Translations under genes and position numbers: made by a program | Shown: positions 29,457-36,686 of the stretch, piece by piece | How the letters are laid out: each line of letters starts with the position of its first letter | Position numbering within the stretch: the first letter of the stretch is position 1 | NCBI RefSeq assembly: GCF_030652515.1 | Contig: NZ_JAUSAR010000079.1 | Coordinates: forward strand, 1-64,000 | Length of the DNA: 64,000 bases | Origin: Aquabacterium sp. | GTDB lineage: Bacteria > Pseudomonadota > Gammaproteobacteria > Burkholderiales > Burkholderiaceae_C | Direction of reading: 5' to 3' | The notes under the pieces: generated by a model | Told to the model about the DNA's origin: nothing | The model's input: the letters and a program-made list of their open reading frames with translations, nothing else | Databases searched by the model: none

Positions 29457-30599
29457 CTATTGCTTGTGCGATCGGGCGATCAGTTGCCCAAGCTGCTGCG
29501 CCTCCTGGGCGATTTCACGCAGCATGCCGGTGGGCGAGACGTAGTAGCCACAGAAGTACAAGCCGCGAGCCTGGCTCAAGGCCTGGCCGCTGAGCACAGG
29601 CAACCCACCTTCGCCGAACACACCCTCGCCAGCCTCCAGCCATGACTGGACATTGGGCCGGTAGCCCGTGGCGAGCACCACGGCATCAAAGGCCTCGGCG
29701 CGGCCATCGCTGAAGACCACACCCTGCTCGGTGAAGCGCTCAATGCCCGGCCGGACCTGGACCAGGCCCTGCTTGATCAAGGCGATGGTGCCCACATCGA
29801 TGAAGGGCACGCGCCCGTGCTTGCGAATCTGCGTGACCGGGCCTTCAGCGGGCTGACGCAATCCGTACTTGGACAAGTCGCCGGTGAGCAAGCGCATCAC
29901 CGGGGCGTTCAAGGCATCGGCCAGTTGGGGCGGCAAACCTTTCTGCAGGATGCCGATGGTCAGGAATGGGATGCCGAACACCTCGCGCCGGATGACGTTG
30001 ACGGGGCTGCGCACCGCCAGGGTGGGCTGCGCGCCATGCTCGTGAAGATCGATGGCGATCTCGCCGCCCGAGTTGCCCAGGCCGACCACCAGCACGCGTT
30101 GGCCCTTGAAAGCGACGCCGTTGGCATAGGCCGAACTGTGCAGGATCTGGCCTTGAAAAGTGCCCATGCCCGGCCAGGTGGGGCGTTGTGGCTCGCGGTT
30201 GTAGCCAGCGGCCACGACCAGCGAACGCGCACGGTACACGGTGTCCTGCGAATGGACTTCCCAGCCGTTGTCGCTTTGGCACGCGCGGACGATCTTCTGC
30301 CCATAAAAAGGCTGGATCTGGTGGTGCCGCGTGTAGGCGTTCAGGTAGTCCACCACCTGCTGGCGCGAGGGGTAGCGCGGGTAGGACTTGGGGAAGTCAA
30401 AGAAGGGTAAAGCCGAGTGGGCCTTGTCGGTGTGCAGGTGCAGGCGGTGATAGTGGCCCACCCAGGACGAGCCCACGTGGTCGTGCTGCTCCAGCACGAT
30501 GCAGGGCACCTTCTCTTTTTGCAGGCAGGCCGCCATGGCCAGACCCGCCGGGCCGGCGCCCACCACGATGACGGGCGAGGCCTGGACCGACGAGCTCAT
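29457..30599 (-). CDS. Flavin-containing monooxygenase-like oxidoreductase
   Basis: The 380-residue FAD/NADPH enzyme is of the FMO/YUCCA/CzcO type. The FAD site GAGPAGLA is at residues 14-21, and a second GxGxxG for NADPH reads VVGLGNSGGEIA near the middle. LATGYRPN near the C-terminus is the usual ATG motif. Family members oxygenate N or S of amines and sulfides, or convert indole-3-pyruvate. Its ATG overlaps the stop of the amine oxidase gene (ATGA), so the two are translationally coupled and probably act on related substrates. Confidence 0.85.
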   Translation of the reverse strand: MSSSVQASPVIVVGAGPAGLAMAACLQKEKVPCIVLEQHDHVGSSWVGHYHRLHLHTDKAHSALPFFDFPKSYPRYPSRQQVVDYLNAYTRHHQIQPFYGQKIVRACQSDNGWEVHSQDTVYRARSLVVAAGYNREPQRPTWPGMGTFQGQILHSSAYANGVAFKGQRVLVVGLGNSGGEIAIDLHEHGAQPTLAVRSPVNVIRREVFGIPFLTIGILQKGLPPQLADALNAPVMRLLTGDLSKYGLRQPAEGPVTQIRKHGRVPFIDVGTIALIKQGLVQVRPGIERFTEQGVVFSDGRAEAFDAVVLATGYRPNVQSWLEAGEGVFGEGGLPVLSGQALSQARGLYFCGYYVSPTGMLREIAQEAQQLGQLIARSHKQ

Positions 30600-32074
30600 G
30601 TGTTCAGGATCTCCTGGGCCACCCGTTCACCGGAGCGCACCGCACCTTCCATGTACCCAGTCCAGATGGACGAGGTTTCGGTGCCTGCCCAGTGCAGCTT
30701 GCCGCAGGGGGCGCGCAGGCTGGGGCCGAAGCCAGTCAACACACCAGGCGGGAAGACGCCGGTGGGCGCACCACCGCTGAAGTTCTCGGCCTGCCAGTTG
30801 TTCTCCATGTAGGCCAGCGGCGTGGCGGCCTTGGGGCCGAAGAACACGGCCAGGGCCTGAAGCACCTTGGCCTTGCGCACCGCCGGTGTCATCAAGGCGG
30901 CGTCGCGCGCATCCTGGCCATCGATGAAGGCCATGATCACGCCAGGCGCGCCAGCCGTGGGCTGGGTGGTGTCGAACACGATCTTGGGCAGGAAGGCATC
31001 GCTGGTGACCTGGCCGCTTAGGCCCTCGTCACGCCAGAAGGGGCGGTCGTACACCACGTGCACCTTCCAGGCCGATCCCATGGGCACGCGCTGCATCATC
31101 TGCAGGCGCACCTGGGTGGGGCCATCAAGCGGCTCGTAGCTCAGGCGCGAGGCCATCCAGGGCGACATGGCCACGACAGCCCGCTGAGCCCGCACGGTGA
31201 AGCCATCGCCCGACACCGCGATGCCGCCGCCATCCTGCTTGACCGAGTGGGCCGCAGCACGGAAGAGGATGCGGCCGCTCAACTGGCGGGCCATGCCCAG
31301 CGCGATGGATTGCGATCCACCCACGATGCGGTCCTGCTGTGCGCCACCTTGCGTGCTGAGCAGGCTGGTGAGGCCACCGCCCGAGTGGACGTAGTGCAGC
31401 ATGTACAGGAAGGAGATGTCGCGCGGCTCGGTCGACACCAGGGACAGCACACACAGACGCAGCAGGTTCTTGGCATCGGCCGTGAGCAGGTTGCGGTCCA
31501 TCCAGGTCTGCATGCTTTGCGAGTCCCACTCGGCGGCCTTGGCGGCGGTCCACGGGGCATCGAGCGGCACCTGTTTGGCCATGGCGTCGATCTTGAGCAT
31601 GGTGATCGCCGTCTCGCCGGTGGCCAGCAGGTTGGACCAGGGCAACACGCCGGTATAAGTGCTGCGCTTGCCGTTGGCGTAGTTGATCAGCTTGCCGGTG
31701 TCGTAGACGGGATAGGTTTTCAGGCCCAGTTGCTGGACCAAGGCGTACATGCGGTCTTGCGTGGGGCCGATGAAGGCCGCGCCACCCTCGACCACGTAAT
31801 TGCTGAAGGGAGCGGGCAGGTTCTGGTTCCAGCAGCGTCCGCCCACGCGGTCACGGGCTTCGAGCAAAAGCACCTGGCGACCAGCGGCCACCAGCGCACG
31901 GGCGCAGGCCAGGCCGGAGTAGCCGCCACCAATGATGACCACGTCGGTGTTGTAGTCGCCGCTGGCAGTGGGGCCGGTGGCGGCCTGGGCCTGCCCGCCC
32001 GTCATCAGGGTGGAGGCGGCCGAAGCCGTGAGGGCGGCCAGGACGTTGCGGCGGTGGATGGTGGGTTGGGTCAT
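30596..32074 (-). CDS. Flavin monoamine oxidase family protein, probable Tat export
   Basis: The 492-residue FAD amine oxidase would convert a primary or secondary amine to an aldehyde or imine, releasing H2O2. The N-terminus HRRNVLAALTASAAS is a Tat-like signal, so the enzyme may be periplasmic. The FAD motifs are IIGGGYSGL, DRVGGRCWN and the C-terminal HWAGTETSSIWTGYMEGAVRSG. The substrate cannot be told. It is coupled to the monooxygenase gene and lies between it and DUF1353, on the strand opposite the DyP-P450 gene. Confidence 0.88.
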   Translation of the reverse strand: MTQPTIHRRNVLAALTASAASTLMTGGQAQAATGPTASGDYNTDVVIIGGGYSGLACARALVAAGRQVLLLEARDRVGGRCWNQNLPAPFSNYVVEGGAAFIGPTQDRMYALVQQLGLKTYPVYDTGKLINYANGKRSTYTGVLPWSNLLATGETAITMLKIDAMAKQVPLDAPWTAAKAAEWDSQSMQTWMDRNLLTADAKNLLRLCVLSLVSTEPRDISFLYMLHYVHSGGGLTSLLSTQGGAQQDRIVGGSQSIALGMARQLSGRILFRAAAHSVKQDGGGIAVSGDGFTVRAQRAVVAMSPWMASRLSYEPLDGPTQVRLQMMQRVPMGSAWKVHVVYDRPFWRDEGLSGQVTSDAFLPKIVFDTTQPTAGAPGVIMAFIDGQDARDAALMTPAVRKAKVLQALAVFFGPKAATPLAYMENNWQAENFSGGAPTGVFPPGVLTGFGPSLRAPCGKLHWAGTETSSIWTGYMEGAVRSGERVAQEILNT

Positions 32075-32158
32075 GGCATGCTCAGAAAAAATACACTGTT
32101 TTTATTATTGGCAATGGCTGAGCACGCACCATCGATGGAAACCCTGCTCACACTTGGC

Positions 32159-32626
32159 TCATTCGCCAAGCAAAAGATCCAGTGCCACCTCGATGTCATC
32201 AATGCCGCGCATGGGCCGTGCTTGCGCATCCGCAAAATTGGAGAATGGTTCGTCCAGGGCCCAATCCGGGCCGAACAGACGCACGGCCGCATAAAACTCC
32301 ATCGCCTCGTGCTGATCCACACCGTCACACACCATGGCGTCGTAGAACATGCGGTGCACGTCTTTCGAGGGCCGCGCACGCTCATCGCAAGCCACCTCGT
32401 GCAGCACGCTGGCGCGGCGATGGTTGCCGGTGTAAGGACTGCCTGCCAACGCCCACAGCATGCGCGGGATGCTGGATCCATCGACCACCCTGCCAGCCGA
32501 GGCCAACCAACGATGACCTTTGGAGTCGACGAAAGCAAAATCCTCCAACAGCCGCATCCGCCGGTCTGGCCCGCTTTGCATCAGCCACTCGGTACGCACT
32601 TCACCTTCAAAATGGCACTGGGTCAT
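32159..32626 (-). CDS. DUF1353 family protein
   Basis: The 155-residue protein has the DUF1353 pattern: GRVVDGSSIPRMLW, then SVLHEVACDE, and DVHRMFYDAMVCDGV. Conserved Asp, Ser and His residues suggest a hydrolase-like or metal site, but no activity is established; related proteins occur in phages and bacterial accessory regions. It is 84 bases upstream of the amine oxidase gene and 46 bases downstream of the LuxR gene, all on the minus strand, so it is likely in the same operon. Confidence 0.7.
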   Translation of the reverse strand: MTQCHFEGEVRTEWLMQSGPDRRMRLLEDFAFVDSKGHRWLASAGRVVDGSSIPRMLWALAGSPYTGNHRRASVLHEVACDERARPSKDVHRMFYDAMVCDGVDQHEAMEFYAAVRLFGPDWALDEPFSNFADAQARPMRGIDDIEVALDLLLGE

Positions 32627-32672
32627 GGTGGGTCTCCTTCTTGTTCGCAGGTCAGGGCATCAGGCCAAGGAA

Positions 32673-33347
32673 CTAGGCGCACGCCATCGCGGCATCCATC
32701 CGGTTCAGCGCGGGCACCACGGGGGGCAGGATGGTCACCATGCGCACCAAGTCTGCAATGCTCGACGCATTGGTCTTGACCCGCACGCATGAAATCTGAG
32801 TTCTCACGGTCGAGATGGCCACGCCGGATTGTTGGGCGATGGCGGCAGGGCGAAGGCCCAGACACAAGCCCTTCAGCACCACGGTCTCGGCGGTGGTCAG
32901 CCGGTTGGCCATGGCAAAAAAATCAATGCTCAGTGGCTCGCAGGCCTGAGTCTTCCCCAGCAGCAAGAGCACTTTCGGCTCACCGGCTTCACTCGGCGAT
33001 GCGGGCAAAGGCACCACGGCCAAAGACAAAGTAGCGCCCTCGAACTGGAGTGAAAACATGGCGCGCCTTCCGCGGCCGGCCGCTGCCAGTGCCCTGAAGA
33101 ATGGCTCTCGATCGAGGGCTTTGCGTGGTGCGACATGCCCGCCCTGCACCTGCATGGGGCGGCTTGCACCGCACTCCCGCAGCGCCCGGTGGTTGGCATG
33201 GCAGATGCGGGCATTGGCCGTCACCAACATCACGCCATAGTCGATTTCTTCAAGGACGCACTCCATGAGGGCATCCATCGCAGGCACCGGCAGCAGCCGA
33301 CTGGTGGCCGCCGCCACACCCGATAGCGCATGCAAAGACTCGTTCAT
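32673..33347 (-). CDS. LuxR-type transcriptional regulator
   Basis: The 224-residue protein has an N-terminal PAS-like sensor region (about 20-130; IDYGVMLVTANARICHAN) and a C-terminal LuxR HTH (about 148-205; LTTAETVVLKGLCLGL, IAQQSGVAISTVRTQIS). There is no phospho-receiver domain. It heads the minus-strand cluster and diverges from the DyP-P450 gene across a gap of 192 bases (33348-33539), where both promoters must lie. It is the obvious candidate to control both directions. Confidence 0.8.
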   Translation of the reverse strand: MNESLHALSGVAAATSRLLPVPAMDALMECVLEEIDYGVMLVTANARICHANHRALRECGASRPMQVQGGHVAPRKALDREPFFRALAAAGRGRRAMFSLQFEGATLSLAVVPLPASPSEAGEPKVLLLLGKTQACEPLSIDFFAMANRLTTAETVVLKGLCLGLRPAAIAQQSGVAISTVRTQISCVRVKTNASSIADLVRMVTILPPVVPALNRMDAAMACA

Positions 33348-33539
33348 GAAAGCCCCAAGAAGCGGCCACCGTGCCGCCTTGATTCAAGTGTGGGCGAGCT
33401 GAGGCCTTCAGTTCCTTGGTGCGTTCTTAAACGTTCTGAATCTCCGATGGCCCTGGGTGGGGACAGATGCATTTTTCACTTGCAAACCCTACACTTCGAA
33501 ACACTGTATGAAAGCGTGATTGATGCAAGGGAGGCCGAC

Positions 33540-36500
33540 ATGGCTGAGGTTTCGCATGGACTGAATCTGTTCCTGAAGCTCAAAAACCCCTCGGAAATGG
33601 AAGCGTTGTCAAGGCTGATCTTGAGCATTCAGCCAGACATCTACAAGGCCCTCGACAGCCTGCACTACGTTCATTTCGCGCGGTTTTTGCCATCGCCCGA
33701 TGGGTCCATGCTGATGGTCATCACCGAGTTCGACGGCGAGAAAAAGCCCTATGTGATGGATTTCGCCGCCGTCATCGGCACCGAGTTCACCAAAATTCTG
33801 GAGTTCATCGAAGACGCCCCGCCCTTGCCGGTGCAAAAGCACCCCCGAGAGTTTTGGGACTTTGTTGAACGAAACAGCCAGCAACGGGTACCGCTGTGGT
33901 CCGCCTACAAGGACAAGACGGTGCTCGACATCTTGCGGTCAGAGAATCGCCCACCTTCGCCGATCGTTGATGCCCGCCCAGCGCACGTCGAGGTCGATGA
34001 CATCCAGGGCAATGTCTTGCGCGGTTATGGGTCGGCGGGCCAGCATGCGCACCACCTCGCGCTGTCCATCAGTGATGCGCAGGCCGCGCGGGCATTCATT
34101 GGCGAGTTGAGCAATGGCGGCAACGCAGAGCAGGCCTGGCAGGTGACCTCAGGCCAGGACTGGCCTGACAACAAGACCGATCAGCTCCTGCTGAACATCG
34201 GCCTGACCCACCTGGGTCTGGAGGCGATCGGGGTGGCGCCAGCCACCTTGCGGCTGTTTCCCGAGGCGTTTCGGATGGGCCCGGCCGACCCGCAGCGCGC
34301 AAGGCCGAACGGGGACACCGATGACAGCGCCCCCAAAACCTGGCGCCTGGGCAATCCGGATCAGCAACATGTGCACCTCATGCTGTCGCTGTATGCCAGA
34401 AGCGAAGGGCTGCTGAACGCCAAGCTGGCCGACCTGGAACAACGCCTGGTCAGCGCAGGACTGAACAAGGTGTTCGAGCAGCGAACGCAGGCCCTGCCCA
34501 ACAAGCAACTGCACTTCGGTTACCGCGACAGCATCGCGCAGCCCAACCTGGCGATGGTGGGCGCCAAGGCCGCCATGCCCGACCAGCAACCCACCACGGC
34601 CGTGGGCGATTTCCTGCTCGGCAAGGAGTACGTCAACCATGCCGGCGGCAACTTCATTGACCGATTGCCCGCCGCGCTGTGCGACAACGGCACCTACGCG
34701 GCGGTGCGGATCATGGAGCAGGACGTGAAAGCGTTCGAGAAGCTGATCACCGAGCTCGGTCAAACACTGGATCTCGACCCCGAACTGATCGCCGCGAAGT
34801 TGATGGGCCGCTGGCGCAACGGTGCGCCTCTGTCGGTCTGGCCCGACAGTGATGGGGGCACGGCCCCGGCCGACGAAGACATCAACAACTTCGACTTCAG
34901 GCCAAACACGCGAGATCCCAATCTGTACGACGACGCCGAGGGATTGCGCTGCCCGGTCGGCGCGCACATCCGCCGAATGAACCCGCGAAGTGCCTTGGTG
35001 GCCGGCAAGCCTCACAGCCACCGCCTGATCCGCCGTGGCATGCCGTATGGGCCGCTTTACGACCCCGAAGCCCACAGTGACCAGGACAACGTGAAGCGTG
35101 GCCTGTTCGGGATCTTCATCTGCGGTGACCTTGAAAGCCAGTTCGAGTTCCTGCTGCAGGTGTGGGCCAATGGCGATCTGGCGAGCACCGGCATCCGCGG
35201 CACGCATGATCCGATCATTGGCTCCCAGCATCACGGTGGCCGTTTCGTCTTCACCAAGCCCGGGTCGGCTCAGCCGATCGAGATCACCGTGCCCAAGATG
35301 GTCCGCACCGTGGGCAGTGTCTACCTGTTCATGCCCAGCATCTCTGGCTTGCAGCACCTGGCGGCCATGACGCAGCCAACCCCCCCACCCCAGCACCGCC
35401 CGCTTCCCTCCCCCGCAAGCCAGGAGCCGCCCATGCCCACCCCCCTTGATGCCTCGTTCAACCCCAGCACCTTCAATCCTCATGACAAGGCTTTCGTGGC
35501 GGACCCTTACCCCACCTACGCCTGGTTCCGCCAAAACAAGCCGGTGCACCTGGTGGGCGGCCAGCATGGCAGCCATTGGGTGTTCAGCCATGAACTCGTG
35601 TCCCAGGTGCTGTCGCAAAAAGACGTCTTCTTGAAAAACCGACATCCCCCCAAGCTTGAAAACAAGATTGGCGATGTGCTGTTCAACCTCACGGAAAATG
35701 GCCTGTTCTTCATGGATCCGCCACGGCACACCGAAGTGCGCGAAATGCTTGATCCGCTGTTCGCCAAAGCCATTGAGGGCGTCGAGACCAAGGTGAATGA
35801 CATCGCGGCTGATCTGATTGGCAAGATCGCCAGGCCCAGCTCATTCGATCTGGTGGGGGCCTATGCGCAAAGCCTGACGGCCCAGGTGTTCGCAGACATG
35901 TTTGGCATCCCGCTCAGCCAGCTCAAGCCCGTGGTTGGTTGGACGAACAGCGCCATGGCCTCCAACAACAAGGGGCTCACGGACCTGGAGCGCTTCCCGG
36001 GCTTCACGTCTCGCCTGGCATTGGGCGGCTACATGCAGGCCCTGCGCCCCGGGTGCCCCATGGGGGCACAGCACATGATGAGCCAGATGCGCACCCACGC
36101 CGAAGCCCCAGCCAATCCGATGGGCCTGAGCCCGATCGAGTTTCAGCAAACCGCCGTGCACTTCGCGCTGGGAGGCTACCTGTCCACCCAGTTCCTGATC
36201 AGCACAGGCATCTTGAATCTTTTGAAGAACCCCACGCAGCTTGGCAAGCTGATCAGCACGCCAGGGCACATGTCCAATGCCGTTCAGGAGATGCTGCGCT
36301 TTGACGCGGCCTTCGCGGCAGCAGACCGCTACGTGGCCCAGGAGACCCAGCTGGGCGACGTGGTGCTGATGCCTGGTGACAAAGTGACGCTGGCCTATGG
36401 TTCGGCCAACCGTGACGAGAAGGTCTACGCGAACCCCGATGCCTTCGACATCACACGCCAGCCCGACAAAGCCAAACCTCACTTCGCCCTGGGGGGTGGC

Positions 36501-36668
36501 ATCCACTACTGCATCGGCGCGCCCTTGGTGGAGATCGTTGTGCCGCTGGCCATCTCCAAGCTGATCACCACCTTGAGCCGCCTGGAAATCGACACCAGCC
36601 AAGCCCTTGACTGGGGCACCGACCCCTACTTCCGCGCCCCCAGCCGACTGATGTTGCTCACTGATTGA
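33540..36668 (+). CDS. DyP-type haem peroxidase fused to cytochrome P450
   Basis: One open frame of 1042 residues. The start at 33540 has AAGGGAGG just upstream; earlier in-frame Met codons lack such a site. Residues 1-140 are a small alpha-beta domain I cannot name. Residues 146-620 are a DyP peroxidase: GYRDSIAQP (Asp330, normally GxxDG), CPVGAHIRRMNPR (His476, proximal haem ligand), HRLIRRG (candidate distal Arg498), and DLESQFEFLLQVW. A Pro-rich linker leads to a P450 (632-1042). The P450 has ExxR in EMLR, GSANRDE, and the haem loop FALGGGIHYCIG with Cys991. The I-helix reads GGYLST (878-883), lacking the usual acid-Thr pair. An AGGAG at 35422 precedes Met632, so free P450 may also be made. 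No ferredoxin or reductase is nearby; peroxide-driven catalysis is inferred. Confidence 0.88.
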   Translation: MAEVSHGLNLFLKLKNPSEMEALSRLILSIQPDIYKALDSLHYVHFARFLPSPDGSMLMVITEFDGEKKPYVMDFAAVIGTEFTKILEFIEDAPPLPVQKHPREFWDFVERNSQQRVPLWSAYKDKTVLDILRSENRPPSPIVDARPAHVEVDDIQGNVLRGYGSAGQHAHHLALSISDAQAARAFIGELSNGGNAEQAWQVTSGQDWPDNKTDQLLLNIGLTHLGLEAIGVAPATLRLFPEAFRMGPADPQRARPNGDTDDSAPKTWRLGNPDQQHVHLMLSLYARSEGLLNAKLADLEQRLVSAGLNKVFEQRTQALPNKQLHFGYRDSIAQPNLAMVGAKAAMPDQQPTTAVGDFLLGKEYVNHAGGNFIDRLPAALCDNGTYAAVRIMEQDVKAFEKLITELGQTLDLDPELIAAKLMGRWRNGAPLSVWPDSDGGTAPADEDINNFDFRPNTRDPNLYDDAEGLRCPVGAHIRRMNPRSALVAGKPHSHRLIRRGMPYGPLYDPEAHSDQDNVKRGLFGIFICGDLESQFEFLLQVWANGDLASTGIRGTHDPIIGSQHHGGRFVFTKPGSAQPIEITVPKMVRTVGSVYLFMPSISGLQHLAAMTQPTPPPQHRPLPSPASQEPPMPTPLDASFNPSTFNPHDKAFVADPYPTYAWFRQNKPVHLVGGQHGSHWVFSHELVSQVLSQKDVFLKNRHPPKLENKIGDVLFNLTENGLFFMDPPRHTEVREMLDPLFAKAIEGVETKVNDIAADLIGKIARPSSFDLVGAYAQSLTAQVFADMFGIPLSQLKPVVGWTNSAMASNNKGLTDLERFPGFTSRLALGGYMQALRPGCPMGAQHMMSQMRTHAEAPANPMGLSPIEFQQTAVHFALGGYLSTQFLISTGILNLLKNPTQLGKLISTPGHMSNAVQEMLRFDAAFAAADRYVAQETQLGDVVLMPGDKVTLAYGSANRDEKVYANPDAFDITRQPDKAKPHFALGGGIHYCIGAPLVEIVVPLAISKLITTLSRLEIDTSQALDWGTDPYFRAPSRLMLLTD
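35422..35435 (+). promoter_or_regulatory. Internal ribosome-binding site and ATG in front of the P450 domain
   Basis: AGGAG at 35422-35426 lies six bases before an in-frame ATG at 35433. Initiation here would give a 411-residue protein, the normal length of a free bacterial P450. It sits in the Pro-rich linker between the two haem domains. It may be a relic of two separate genes or a working second start. Confidence 0.6.
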
Positions 36669-36686
36669 CCCAACCCGCCCCACGCC

